Shown here: positions 1 to 12,000 of the stretch, one piece after another
Layout: the number at the start of each line of letters is the position of its first letter
Position numbering within the stretch: the stretch's first letter is position 1
Assembly (NCBI RefSeq): GCF_932276165.1
Contig: NC_063982.1
Coordinates: forward strand, 4,915,501-4,979,500
DNA: 64,000 bases
Direction: 5' to 3'
Origin: Plutella xylostella
Lineage: Eukaryota; Arthropoda; Insecta; Lepidoptera; Plutellidae
Program-made: the position numbers and the translations under genes
The notes under the pieces: generated by a model
The model's input: only the letters and a program-made list of their open reading frames with translations
Database searches by the model: none
Told to the model about the DNA's origin: nothing

Positions 1-106
1 GCAGGAGGGCGTCCCACGCTGCGTTTGCCTGTTCGTGGTCTCCACTCGAGAACTCGTCGGTTATCGGTTCTTCGACAGATATGACCAGCCCACTGCCACT
101 TCAGCT
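1..106 (-). repeat. RTE-like LINE 3' end fragment
   Basis: Read on the - strand this encodes the end of a non-LTR retrotransposon polyprotein, with a KWQWAGHICRRTDN-like stretch followed by WRPRTGKRSVG. The same segment recurs on the + strand at 7915-7971 with 8323-8500, and at 35376-35600. It is cut by the window edge. Clade assignment (RTE-like) rests on the C-terminal pattern and the TGA-repeat tail of the sister copies. Confidence 0.7.
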
Positions 107-326
107 TGCACATTTTGACAGCTAAGTACTTACTGTAGACATGGATGTTCAAAATAAGTATCTTATGGTGATGTATCAAATTTACTTAAGATTGATAGAT
201 AATTCTATGTGCACAAACATATAAATTACAAACAGGAGATACAAAAACACAATAATAATATGGTACAATTAGCGGCCATTTTGTTCTGACTGGCTATAAT
301 CACTGTGATAAACTAGACCATATTTA

Positions 327-463
327 GGGCCACTTGCACAAACATATAAGATCTAGATTTAGTGTCAAATGTTGATTTAAGAAACGTCAATCCATACAAA
401 TTTATGGCTTAAATCGAGATTTAACACTAAATCTAGATTTAATATGTTTGTGCAAGTCGCGGC
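327..463. mobile_element. Palindromic MITE (GGGCCACTTGCAC family)
   Basis: A hairpin about 137 bp long with ends GGGCCACTTGCACAAACATA and its near-complement, and an internal dyad around AAATCTAGATTTAGTGT. The right end is mutated. It lies in the intron just upstream of the first visible exon of the next gene. Two more copies, one inserted in the other, lie at 26935-27209 and show that this family duplicates TTA/TAA on insertion. Confidence 0.8.
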
Positions 464-524
464 TATTGTCTACGAAGAAGAATATTTGAATGAAAAATAC
501 TATAATTTATTATATTCGTTTCAG

Positions 525-3500
525 CTACGGAGTGACCTACACGCAGCCGGTAGAGCAGACGGTGATGCCGGCCGCCTACCCGCTGGGGAATGTGATACTG
601 CCGCAGCACTACCCGCAAGCACAGGTTAGTTCACTGTGTGTGTTATTAAATCCACACTAGATAGGAAAAAGTACCAATCAGCTCCCAGAAGCGCGATATT
701 CTGAGAGACACAATAAATCATTAAAATGTTGTGTGTGTTATTTCACAGTAAGAAGAGGTTAAGGTGTTTTTTTAACAGTATCTACATGTTTATCGTAATT
801 TTGTTGTTTGATTCCAATGTTACCTAAATTAAAAAATATCATTAAACTGCCTAATACATTCAACCATTCCAAATTAGATAACTGTAACGTTTGTATCTAA
901 GAGCGACACAACACTCTGATCTCTGCCTTCGTCATCCCGTCACTACCAAATTATACTAGTATCAACAAGAATAAGAATTTATTATACTAACTCTGTATAG
1001 ACCTGTGTAATATATCAAAGTATAAAGCAAAGTATAATATAAAACAAACAAATAATCATAACATTTATGTATTTCACTTCCAGTACCAACCGGTCCAACA
1101 ACTGCAATGGCAGAACATCCAGCCAATCATAACCACCCAACCCTTACCCCCCTCCTGCGCCACCCCTCTCCAGAAACCAGTTACCCCCCCTAACATGTAC
1201 CTTCCACAACCAGACTTACCTTTATACCAACCAGTATACAACCAGACCCAACCTATAACCTACCCAATTGTCCCATACCAAGGGTTTTACCAGCCAATGA
1301 TTCAACAAGTCATCCCACAACAGTATTACCAGCCAGTATACCATACCATAGACAATAATATGGCTAGACGAAACAGTTTTAAATTCGATAGAAGGTCGAA
1401 TAACAGTTCAAGGAACACGCCGCTAGAGGTCGCTACAGATAAAGTGCCTTACGACAGAGACAGCAACTTTAAAAAGTTTACGAAGCAAAATAGCTACCAG
1501 GATTTCCAGGACAAACGACGAACGTTTGTGAGAACCAATTCGGTGCAGGACGCGGAAATTTCTAGAAGGAATTCGCAAGAATTGGCCATGAAGATACAAC
1601 AGATTAAAGAACAAATGGCTTTGATGAATACTCAAGAGAATGAGGCTAAAGTGCAAGAGTTACCTCCTCCGAGGGTAGATAAAAAGCCAGAGGAGGTTAA
1701 AAGGAGGAACAATGGTAACGGTATTTTGGGGAGTTATCCGGCGGCTGTGAACGCGGGGTATGCGCCGCATCAGCATCAAAATCAGTTTATCAAGTGAGTG
1801 GGAATTAATTTAAGGTTGCTTTATGAGGGATTTGTACTGGTTTTGCCGTTTGTATTGACGAAAAAGGTACCAATTTCCTCGGTTACTTACCTATTATTAT
1901 TTTCTATAGAATGTTTTATATAAAACGGTTACTACAATACTTTAGTTTTCGTAAACTATCAAAACCTGTACAAGGCCCTCATAATTATTAATTTTTGGTT
2001 CAGGTGATGAAACAGAACATGTTTTAACTATTTACAGACTTATAGGTGAATGCTTTAAGAAATATAAATGGGGCCAATAGACATATTTATCTACAAAAGG
2101 TTCATGAAAACAACAATACAGCATGAATCCGTCTTAATTTATATTATTGCCAGTTTTTCGTTTGGCCTCACTACATAATACTTTCTTAGTTTATAATCAT
2201 ATCAATATTGCTGTCTGAGCAAAATAAAGTTTTTCTTTTCTTTTACAATATTATGTAATTCTAAACACAGTGTTTCCATTTCAGCATGTCGGTTCCGAAC
2301 GAGGAGTCGCAGCTGAGCTCGGCCGCGCTAGCTATAGTGAACTCTATCCGGAACATACAGACCAAGAATAACCACTGTGAGTGTTGTTTACAAATTAACA
2401 CTTTTTCCTAATAACTATAAATAAGAAAGTTTGTTGCTCTTTCACGTAAAAACTACTGATCGTATTCTCATGAAACTTGGTATGCAGTGAGCTGATACGC
2501 TGGATTATCAAATAGGCTTACTTATAGTTTACTGTCGCAGAATTGCAGATTAAGCTAATGTTGACATTAAATTTATGTATGTCTCTTTCTGTCCGTATAC
2601 TGTCAAAGTAAGCCAGTGTTATACATTTACGGTCGACAAAAGCTTAAAGTTCCTTTCTGCAACTCAGCGTATAAGTACAGTTCCCCAAAATTGATAATGC
2701 GCATAGAAATCTTCGCCATTGTTCGGCAACGGTCGTATTTCCCGAGCGCCAGAAAACGATATGTATTAAGAGTGGTTAGGTGCATTTTCTTCATGCATTT
2801 TTTTTTTATTTATGTGTTTGGTGCTAAAAGAGATATTGATTTATCAGTAACGAAATTTGAGTTGATAATTCATAATATTAAAATTTACTTCGAAAATGTT
2901 ACAGTACTTTTCAAATGTCTTACTCAAGCTGGTGTTAATATGGATGAAATAAGGTTTGAATAGCACAAGGTTTATATTAGAAGAAGAAATATGGATTTCA
3001 AACATAGGTTAAATCTCAGTTTAAAAGTATTTACAGCGCTGATCATTCACAATAATATTACAATTAGAAACTTGGTATTTTGGGTGTGGCTTGTCTATCA
3101 TTATGTCAACATATATTATTGGCAAGTCTATCAATGTGACGTATATTTTATTCTTAAATGTGCCTCATAATATGGCGTCGTCAAAAATAATTAAAGTTGA
3201 AATTAAATTCACATTTGAAATTAAATTACAAGAACGATGTTTAATTGCAGCTCTTTATAATTCCACAAAAGTAATACTGATCTTGACCTTGAGACCTTTG
3301 ACTGATCGGTGACAGCCACCGACCGCCCAAATTGTTTTCGATTATGTGTCACATGATATTGACTACTATTTCTTTCGAACAAGGATCAAAATGCAAGTGC
3401 TTTGTTTAAGGCTCTTACGATTCAATGATTCGGGTGTTTCCGGGAATACGACAGTTTGCGAAGATTTGCATGCGCATTACGAGTATTAATATGGGAGAAC

Positions 3501-4552
3501 TGTACTTGGGTATTGCAAACTTGCGAACATACTTTTTTTTTCTACAATACTCACCAATGTTTTTCGATTCCCAGACCACCAAAACGAGAACCGCCGCGAC
3601 TACCAACCAAAACACCACAACTCAGAAAACTACCACCACAAGCACGACTACAACCAAAACTACCAAAACGGTAGAAACCGCTACCACCGCTCTTTCGACC
3701 ATGACAACAAGGAGGCAAATCCTACCACTTCCAGTACTAATTCTACCAAAGAGGACAGGAATGACGGTAGAAGAGAACACGGGTTTGGAAGGAGGTATAA
3801 TAATGTGCCGTTCCAGTATAGACAACAGTATGTTTTTAGACAGGTTAGTATATTTTTTCTTCATTTATCGATAGGTAAGCTACGCAAAAGTTTAAAAGGT
3901 TTCACATAGGAATTACGGGATATAAACTAGCCTATATCCTGTAGGGATAATGTATTTATAATAGTAAAACATTTTTTCCCCGTAGTTTCGGAGCCTTTTC
4001 AATACAAGATAAAAAAATTGGAATACAAGGATAAAAAATAACCTTTTTTTGCTATATCGTGGTTATCAGATCCTTCACAAATATAACCAGCATAATTCTA
4101 CTTCAGGTCATTGAACCCTGTCATTTCTGTCAGAGAAATGACTTCATTTATATTATGATAGACCAGTTGGACTCTAGTGAATTTCCGGTTTAAATGATGT
4201 CATTGTATTGTTATTGTTTTATTTCAGATGTCCCCGGCAGGCACTTGGTGCAGGCGTTCCCCGGCCCCCGTGCCGAATTGTAAGCATAAGTTAATTCTGT
4301 TTTTTAATCTCAGATAATAAATTGACAGATTCTGAACGGTTCATCATCAGTCGATTGTCCCGCGATTAAGTGACGTATCGTTCTATTGGCGGAACCATCG
4401 ACTGTTGATGGACCGTTCAGAATCTGTCAGAATTAGTTTTTTAAACCGACTTTGGTTAACAAAGCCGAAGTTAATAAATTAATTATAATATTATTCCAGC
4501 TATGAACGCCCCGCGCCGCCCGCCGCCCGACCACAGAAACCAACGCCGATAA
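525..4552 (+). CDS. Unidentified Y/Q/P-rich low-complexity protein, last six exons (5' end outside window)
   Basis: Six exons: 525-624, 1084-1793, 2285-2376, 3575-3843, 4228-4279 and 4500-4552 (stop TAA 4550-4552). All are bounded by AG/GT and all splice phases agree, giving about 425 C-terminal residues. The first part is rich in Tyr, Gln and Pro (YQPVYNQTQPITYPIVPYQG). Then come basic Ser sites of the RRNS type (MARRNSFKF, ISRRNSQEL), which look like basophilic-kinase targets, and a short Gln/Lys helix (LAMKIQQIKEQMALMN). Exon 3 is a small helical segment (SSAALAIVNSIRNIQ). Exon 4 is Asn/His/Tyr/Arg-rich (YHHKHDYNQNYQNGRNRYHR), and the C-terminus is MSPAGTWCRRSPAPVP followed by a Pro/Arg tail. 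This composition is common in cytoplasmic RNA-binding or mRNP proteins, but no folded domain is visible and I do not recognise the family. The N-terminal exons must lie upstream of the window. Confidence 0.85.
625..2284 (+). other. Introns 1 and 2 of the unidentified gene
   Basis: Introns 625-1083 and 1794-2284 have canonical GT/AG ends and pyrimidine-rich acceptors. They flank exon 1084-1793 and are AT-rich; I saw no repeat or reading frame of note in them. Confidence 0.6.
2400..2620. repeat. Degenerate Helitron-like fragment in intron 3
   Basis: The stretch around 'attctcatgaaacttggtat' followed by a purine-rich tail resembles the internal part of Lep1-type Helitron-like elements, which carry a similar 'gaaatttggtat' core. 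It is diverged and has no clear ends, so the assignment is weak. Confidence 0.35.
2640..3535. mobile_element. Old DNA transposon remnant with long diverged inverted repeats
   Basis: The left side (about 2650-2755) and the reverse complement of the right side (about 3420-3530) align over some 100 bp, sharing AAGTACAGTTC, AATGCGCAT, AAATCTTCGC and GTCGTATT in the same order. This points to a 0.9-kb inverted-repeat element in intron 3, immediately upstream of exon 3575-3843. An open frame at 2616-2963 lies in it but resembles no transposase I know. The ends are too diverged to define a target duplication. Confidence 0.5.
4331..4431. mobile_element. Palindromic MITE in the last intron
   Basis: Inverted ends TTGACAGATTCTGAACGG and CCGTTCAGAATCTGTCAG with a partial inner dyad, about 100 bp, inside the 220-bp intron 4280-4499. 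Much of that intron is therefore transposon sequence. Confidence 0.75.
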
Positions 4553-4804
4553 CAACACACAGACACACACACATATCTTACGTTGTAAGCATTATTACAT
4601 AATTTTAGGCGCATCCGGTTAAAAGAACAGGTTATGTTGCAGTTGCAGCAGCATGTCTTACTACTAGTTACAATAACTAACTACCGATGAGTAGGCTGAT
4701 TTTGGTACGATTTTGACGGTTACGAAGTTACAGTCTATCGAAATTCTTTATAAAATATAGCATTAGTCCTATGACATTTGATTGACAGATCCCTATGCCT
4801 GATA

Positions 4805-4814
4805 AATAAATAAA
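4805..4814 (+). promoter_or_regulatory. Candidate poly(A) signals of the unidentified gene
   Basis: Two overlapping AATAAA hexamers lie about 250 bp past the stop codon at 4552 and are followed by GT/TT-rich sequence. This is the first good signal downstream of the gene, so the 3' UTR probably ends near 4830. No transcript evidence is available. Confidence 0.5.
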
Positions 4815-4920
4815 GTTCGTTGTCCCTTGGAAACAAAAAAATGACAAATTAATACTATGGATTTTGACAGCTGCCATGGGGCTCATCTTATATTTTACAA
4901 AGTATAGTCATCGATATATA

Positions 4921-5019
4921 GGGCGTCTTGCACAACAAAGTTAAATAAAATTAAATAGTTTGTCTCTTAGCAAGAGGTCATAGATTTAATTTTATTTAAC
5001 TTTGTTGTGCAAGACGCCC
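4921..5019. mobile_element. Palindromic MITE (GGGCGTCTTGCAC)
   Basis: A near-perfect 99-bp hairpin: GGGCGTCTTGCACAACAAAG at the left and its exact complement at the right, around a short loop. Its ends resemble those of the GGGCCACTTGCAC family at 327 and 26935, so it is probably a related PIF/Harbinger-like MITE. Flanks are ATA and TTA, so the duplication is not clean. Confidence 0.8.
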
Positions 5020-6293
5020 TTAAAGTTATTGAAACTAGCAGCTAGTATTATTCTGTGGATTTGAAGTGACTTACACTTTAAACTTCTCACACTTTCCATG
5101 AAGTATGTCTGGGTAGGCAAATGGGCATTGATGCACCCACTAAGATATGTCAGTCAGTATCAATGTAATTGGAAATATAATCCGCGCAGCTAAAGAAACA
5201 ATATTAGAACGGCACAGAGGCTCATGCTATCTCGCTCTATTCGTAGGTCAGGCAATACTCCTTCCTACTCCCACTTACGTAACGTCCTCCATTTTCATAA
5301 TGTTTCTTTATTTGCACGAGTTATATCGCCATTTAAAAGCACTAAAGTCAAAGTCAAATGTTTTTATTCATCGTATAAATATAAAATTTTGTGATGAACA
5401 TCAATTTTTACAAACTACTCTACACTCACTCCACAGACTAATATTTGTTGCTTGTTATTCAAATATGTCGTTTCGATCCTCAGGAATTTACTTTGGCCGT
5501 CTATATACAAAAAAAATTATACAAGTAAAAAAAACCGTAATAGCCTTGTGGAATCGTTCTAAAATACACATAAATATTAATTTGGAATACACTCTGCTAT
5601 GACCGCATACCAAAGAAGTGTTACAATATATTTATAATAAGGTTATAATAATGAAAACATCACAATATAATAATAATAATATATTTTACGAAAAAGAGCT
5701 GTCATGCAATGCAACCATATTTGAAAGGGGGTAATTAAATACAAGAATTTAAACAAAGATAAAAATATATTCGAGTAATATGTACGATGCTTAATTATTA
5801 ATTATATTATATCTATGATTTATATACTTACATTACTTACCCCCATTCAAGGCCACACAAGAAAATTAATAGCATAAATAATAATATATTCTTCAGTAGA
5901 TCTCACAGCAACCTACCTAGTCATTTTGTTTAAAAACTATAAACATAATTTCAATTTTACATATAGACTAAGTCAGTTTTATGATAGTTTTGTATGGTCT
6001 TTTCTTTGTCAGTTCACGTGATCAACATGTCTGTATTTAAAGAAGTAAGTACAGTTAACTTCATAAGTACATACACTGTTGTACCTTGTCAAACTCACAA
6101 ACCGCCCTATTCATTCATGGAAACAGACGGTTTGTTAGTTTGACAAAGTAAAAAAGTGTATATAGTGTACCTATATGAAGCTGGACTTATCTATGTGTTT
6201 TGTTAATCCGAAATTGTGCAGTTTAAACTACAAGTGATGCAAAAAACTACCAATGAAATAACTTTATACAGTCAAGAAGTTATTTTAACAGTA
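5020..6293. other. Intergenic, remnants of SINE and LINE tails
   Basis: 5100-5180 resembles the GGTAGGCAGAGGTGCATTGC part of the SINEs at 30853 and 54515, in diverged form. 5345-5375 ('aaagtcaaagtcaaatg' then T-rich) looks like a LINE 3' tail. Open frame 5147-5602 is a by-product of these remnants, not a gene. From 5600 to 6290 I see only AT-rich sequence with a weak dyad near 6080-6145. Confidence 0.4.
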
Positions 6294-6431
6294 AGGACCT
6301 GTTTCACAATGTCTGGATAATGGTTACCTGTGGGATACATGCTGTCACTAACTAAAACATAATTACAGTGAGTGACAGCATGTCTTTTATTGTGGGGTAG
6401 CCGTTATCCAGATAATGTGAAACAGGCTCTG
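6294..6431. mobile_element. Palindromic MITE (CCTGTTTCACA family)
   Basis: Left end GGACCTGTTTCACAATGTCT and right end reading CCTGTTTCACATTATCTGG on the - strand, with the inner dyad GACAGCATG...CATGCTGTC. About 138 bp. A truncated relative, itself interrupted by another hairpin, lies at 28303-28490. Confidence 0.75.
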
Positions 6432-6844
6432 AGTATAAAGAATTGGTTTACCAAATAGGTACCTACCATATTTCTACACACATTTGGACTTAAATAAGTA
6501 AAAATATCTTGAATGATTCAGTTTTTTGGTTTGCCCGAATACTGCCTATTGACCAAAGACGTTTGAACTTGCTGTGGTAAAAATGGAAAATAGATAAGAA
6601 ATAAAACTTTATCTCACTTTTGTTACCCATCAGAAACTGTTTTAATATGCCATAAATATTTGCACTTACTTACCATTGTAGAAAAAACACAGTTATTATA
6701 ATAGTATGTCTGTTAAGTTTGTCAGTATTTTATAATTTTAACACTAATGAAGAGAAATATACTTATCTCCCGCCATAAGAATGATTTTTTTCTTCAGCTG
6801 GTAGAAACAACGAACCTTGACCATTTACCGCCTCAAGAAGACAC
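6432..6844. other. Intergenic stretch without recognisable features
   Basis: AT-rich; no reading frame, hairpin or repeat that I could support. Confidence 0.4.
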
Positions 6845-6960
6845 ATTGGTTTCCTTGTAGGTGCGGAATAAATCGCGCTTCGCCATTGGTGCACGCTATG
6901 CCGCTCGCCCGCTATTGGTCTAACAAGGCAAGGACGCGATTCGTTCGATGTTCTCATTGG
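6845..6960. promoter_or_regulatory. Cluster of four CCAAT boxes, candidate promoter
   Basis: Four ATTGG motifs (the - strand reading of CCAAT) start at 6845, 6885, 6914 and 6956, spaced 40, 29 and 42 bp in locally GC-richer DNA with CpGs. Regularly spaced CCAAT boxes bind NF-Y and mark housekeeping promoters. If it is a promoter, the orientation of the boxes cannot say which strand is transcribed, and no adjacent coding exon is visible. Confidence 0.4.
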
Positions 6961-7914
6961 TTCATAAATGCAACTTGAAAGATGAATGCTGTTTTGGTCA
7001 AGAAACATGATTTCTAGTAGATAGTAGATTTCATTGAGAGGGTATATGATAAATGGGAAAGTTGGTTAAATGATAAGATTAAAAATATTTCTGTTAGATA
7101 TATAAAAAAACAATGCATTGTATTGGTAGCTTTATATTAATCGTTTTTTCCTTAACCCATGTTGAAACCTACCTTATGTTTTTAGACCATCTTTGTTCAT
7201 CTCTTAACTATAAATGTATTGTTGTCCATTCATAACAAAAAGAAAAATAATTAATTAATTAATATTAGAAGCACAGTTCTTTTATTTTTTAAGTAAAAAG
7301 AAATGTTGTAAGAAGTTTAGTTTCCTCTAAGAACCTTGTCTTACTAAAGAACTGTTAGTGACCCCTTCATGTGTAACTTCCTGTAGCAATAAAGTTATTA
7401 TGACGAAGTTCTAAATGTGATTCTGTGTGTAAAAGGTTTATTTTTTGGATCGCAAGCACGCTGGTTCGTTTATAAATAAAAAATTGACGATCCAAAATTT
7501 AAGCCTATTTGTAAAAACAGCAAAGTAGAAAAAAAATGCTTACATCCTAATTTTTTCCTTCTTTTGTTCAGTAATAACAATAAAAAATATTATTAGATAA
7601 ATCAATAGGGTTGATTCGCTTTACCAAAATAATTGAACTGCGAAATAATAAGTGTAAAACAAGTTTAAAAATCTACCATTTCAGTTCTCATTGGTTCGAT
7701 TGACAACCCTATTGATTGACCTAATATTTGGTCGTTGTATTAAAACCCTGACAGTAAGTTATCCTTGATATTAATTGACAGTATGTCACTGTGAGATGGA
7801 AATAATATGTCGTGTAGAGAACGGTGTTTTTATGGAAATTATTGTAACTTTAGTAGAGTATATAATTGTTAATATTAAAGATTTTAGCCTAAACAACGTG
7901 TTTTTAATTTTAAG
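6961..7914. other. Intergenic; one probable small MITE at 7600-7722
   Basis: Mostly featureless AT-rich DNA. At 7600-7722 an inverted pair ATCAATAGGGTTG / CAACCCTATTGATT encloses about 100 bp and looks like a small hairpin MITE. No coding sequence is supported. Confidence 0.4.
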
Positions 7915-8500
7915 CTTAAGTGGCAGTGCATCTGTCGAAGAACCGATGACCGATGGGGTAAACGTGTTCAGTAAAGCCTCGAATTCACTTGGGCACAAGT
8001 TCTGAGACTGTTACAGAACATCTACGGTGCGTGTTCTCAGAACATTTTGGTAACATGTCGTGATACAGAAGTCGCGCACGCGTCCACACTCTGCAACAGC
8101 GGTCGCTAGACCTAGTAAAAAAAACATACTCTATGCGCTAGACTGATGTCGCAGGAAGTTCTGTCTCGCGAGCCAAAACACGGAACCTGTTCTGCGACAC
8201 GTAGATGTCGCTGTATAGTCGCGTGCGACGTCGCAGAACAGAGCGCGACGTCGCGGCGACACGTAGACGACATGTGCCTAGACAGGTTCTGCGACAATTT
8301 GTCGCCTAGTGAATACGAGGCTTAAGAGTGGAGGCCGCGAAACGTAGTGTGGGACGCCGACTAGATGGGGTGACGACTTGCGAAAGATGGCTGGATATGT
8401 TTGGATGCGGAAAGCTAAAGATCGCATCCAGTGGCGTGCTTTGGGAGAGGCCTACGTCCAGCAGTGGACTGCTATAGGCTGACGATGATGACTTGATTTC
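7915..8500 (+). repeat. RTE-like LINE 3' end, split by a MITE
   Basis: The two parts, 7915-7971 and 8323-8500, encode the C-terminus of an RTE-like reverse transcriptase polyprotein. The second part reads DDLRKMAGYVWMRKAKDR and then WRALGEAYVQQWTAIG before a TGA at about 8478-8480, followed by a (GATGAT) tail, which is characteristic of RTE 3' ends. Between the parts lies a 348-bp MITE flanked by TAA. The element is 5'-truncated and cannot move. Confidence 0.75.
7975..8322. mobile_element. 348-bp GTCGC-rich MITE with TAA target duplication
   Basis: Terminal inverted repeats begin AGCCTCGAATTCACT on the left and AGCCTCGTATTCACT on the right (- strand). Direct TAA copies at 7972-7974 and 8323-8325 flank it exactly where the host LINE reading is interrupted. 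A TAA (TWA) duplication is the PIF/Harbinger signature. The inside is unusual: many GTCGC/GCGAC and TTCTGCGACA motifs in both orientations, much more GC- and CpG-rich than its surroundings. Confidence 0.75.
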
Positions 8501-8781
8501 AAAATTACCGAACTCGGCTATGCAATAGCCGATATGACCATAGCCTAATGGATAAGAGATATTACCTCTACAATGATGTCGATTAACGCACAAATTCTAA
8601 TTTTAGAACTGTCAAACTATACATTTTGCTAGCGAAAATGATTAAGATATACCTACTCGAGTCGGTTTTTAACAAATAATTTAAGTTTTTGACAGCCTTA
8701 AAATTATAATTTGAGCTTTCATAATCGACATCGATACCAAAGTAACTTTAGCAAGTATCACATCGTAAAATAGGTTACGTA
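8501..8781. other. Intergenic spacer before the foldback element
   Basis: AT-rich with no reading frame; it ends in ATTGTATCAAA, which is nearly repeated on the far side of the foldback element. Confidence 0.4.
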
Positions 8782-9011
8782 TTGTATCAAAGGTGTGTGA
8801 AGTTAGCAGCCTAAAGTTAGCAGCCTTTGAATAGCCGACCAAATTAAGATGGTCACTTCAGTTATTGCATACTTTATCAATTAAAACACGTAAAAAGCCC
8901 CAAAACATTGGAATAACAATGCTAGGTATTCATATAAACACTATAATATGTTCTAAAATAAATAAATACTAAAAAATACGACGTTTACTTACCGACGCCC
9001 TTGTTGGATAA

Positions 9012-12000
9012 TGGATATTTTGTATGGGGGCACCAAGATGCCATAGACCTGCCAGCATCTCACCTGGTTTATTATGTGTGTTGACTCATTATTAAACACT
9101 GACAGAAGTTTCATCAAGATTGAAACGGTATAGCAGGTGTCCAGGAGCCACTTTCTGACAGATTTTGGGTAAAAATTGTCAATATTTCACGAATATTCAG
9201 GTTTTCAGGTGGAACCTGAAGGAATTCAGCTGCAAATGATAGTTCATATGAAAGGTATTATTAATACCTAGAAACGGTTTTCAGCAATTTCAGATTAAAT
9301 GACTTTTGGTGAATATTCAAGGGGAAGATCAGAAAATAAAAGTTAGCAGCCCAAGATTACCATTTTGTATGGGGGCACCAAGATGACATAGACCTGCCAG
9401 CATCTCACCTGGTTTATTATGTGTGTTGACTCATTATAAAACACTGACAGAAGTTTCATCAACATTGAAACGGTATAGCAGGTGTCCAGGAGCCACTTTC
9501 TGACAGATTTTGGGTAAAAATTGTCAATATTTCATGAATATTCAAGTTTGCAGGTTGAACCTGAAGGAATTCAGCTACAAATGATAGTTCATATGAAAGA
9601 TATTATTAATACCTAGAAACGATTTTCAGCAATTTCAGATTAAATGACTTTTGGTGAATATTCAAGGGGAAGATCAGAAAATTAAAGTTAGCAGCCCAAG
9701 ATTACCATTTTGTATGGGGGCACCAAGATGCCATAGACCTGCCAGCATCTCACCTGGTTAATTATGTGTGTTGACTCATTACAAAACACTGACAGAAGTT
9801 TCATCAACATTGAAACGGTATAGCAGGTGTCCAGGAGCCACTTTCTGACAGATTTTGGGTAAAAAATCACAATATTTCACGAATATTCAAGTTTGCAGGT
9901 GGAACCTGAAGGAATTCAGCTGCAAGTGATAGTTCATATGAAAGGTATTATTAATACCTAGAAACGGTTTTCAGCAATTTCAGATTAAATGACTTTTGGT
10001 GAATATTCAAGGGGAAGATCAGAAAATAAAAGTTAGCAGCCCAAGATTACCATTTTGTATGGGGGCACCAAGATGACATAGACCTGCCAGAATCTCACCT
10101 GGTTTATTATGTGTGTTGACTCATTAGAAAACACTGACAGAAGTTTCATCAACATTGAAACGGTAAAGCAGGTGTCCAGGAGCCACTTTCTGACAGATTA
10201 TGGGTAAAAAATCACAATATTTCACGAATAATCAAGTTTGCAGGTGAAACCTGAAGGAAATCAGCTGCAAATGATAGTTCATATGAAAGGTATTATTAAA
10301 ACCTAGAAATGGTTTTCAGCAATTTTAGATTAAATGACTTTTGGTGAATATTCAAGGGGAAGATCAGAAAATAAAAGTTAGCAGCCCAAGATTACCATTT
10401 TGTATGGGGGCACCAAGATGCCATAGACCTGCCAGCATCTCACCTAGTTTATTATGTGTGTTGACTCATTATAAAACACTGACAGAAGTTACATCAACAT
10501 TGAAACGGTATAGCAGGTGTCCAGGAGCCACTTTCTGACAGATTTTGGGTAAAAATTGTCAATATTTCACGAATATTCAAGTTTGTAGGTGGAACCTGAA
10601 GGAATTCAGCTGCAAATGATAGTTCATATGAAAGGTATTATTAATACCTAGAAGCGGTTTTCAGCAATTTCAAATTAAATGACTTTTGGTGAATATTCAA
10701 GGGGAAGATCAGAAAATAAAAGTTAGCAGCCCAAGATTACCATTTTGTATGGGGGCACCAAGACGCCATAGACCTGCCAGCATCTCACCTGGTTTATTAT
10801 GTGTGTTGACTCATTATAAAACACTGACAGAAGTTTCATCAACATTGAAACGGTATAGCAGGTGTCCAGGAGCCACTTTCTGACAGATTTTGGGTAAAAA
10901 TTGTCAATATTTCACGAATATTCAAGTTTGCAGGTGGAACCTGAAGGAATTCAGCTGCAAATGATAGTTCATATGAAAGGTATTATTAATACCTAGAAAC
11001 GGTTTTCAGTAATTACAGATTAAATGACTTTTGGTGAATATTCAAGGGGAAGATCAGAAAATAAAAGTTAGCAGCCCAAGATTACCATTTTGTATGGGGG
11101 CACCAAGACGCCATAGACCTGCCAGCATCTCACCTGGTTTATTATGTGTGTTGACTCATTATAAAACACTGACAGAAGTTTCATCAACATTGAAACGGTA
11201 TAGCAGGTGTCCAGGAGCCACTTTCTGACAGATTTTGGGTAAAAATTGTCAATATTTCACGAATATTCAAGTTTGCAGGTGGAACCTGAAGGAATTCAGC
11301 TGCAAATGATAGTTCATATGAAAGGTATTATTAATACCTAGAAACGGTTTTCAGTAATTACAGATTAAATGACTTTTGGTGAATATTCAAGGGGAAGATC
11401 AGAAAATAAAAGTTAGCAGCCCATGATTACCATTTTGTATGGGGGCACCAAGATGCCATAGACCTGCCAGAATCTCACCTGGTTTATTATGTGTGTTGAC
11501 TCATTATAAAACACTGACAGAAGTTTCATCAACATTGAAACGGTATAGCAGGTGTCCAGGAGCCACTTTCTGACAGATTTTGGGTAAAAATTGTCAATAT
11601 TTCACGAATATTCAAGTTTGCAGGTGGATCCTGAAGAAATTCAGCTGCAAATGATAGTTCATATGAAAGGTATTATTAATACCTAGAAACGTTTTTCAGC
11701 AATTTCAGATTAAATGACTTTTGGTGAATATTCAAGGGGAAGATCAGAAAATAAAAGTTAGCAGCCCAAGATTACCATTCTGTATGGGGGCACCAAGACG
11801 CCATAGACCTGCCAGCATCTCACCTGGTTTATTATGTGTGTTGACTCATTATAAAACACTGACAGAAGTTTCATCAACATTGAAACGGTACAGCAGGTGT
11901 CCAGGAGCCACTTTCTGACAGATTATGGGTAAAAAATCACAATATTTCACGAATAATCAAGTTTGCAGGTGAAACCTGAAGGAAATTAGCTGCAAATGAT

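Noticed and set aside
2616..2963. 115-codon open frame in intron 3
   Set aside because: Lies in one arm of a diverged inverted-repeat element; no similarity to a transposase.
5147..5602. 151-codon open frame
   Set aside because: Overlaps SINE and LINE-tail remnants, has no domain or splice context, and the composition is that of translated AT-rich DNA.
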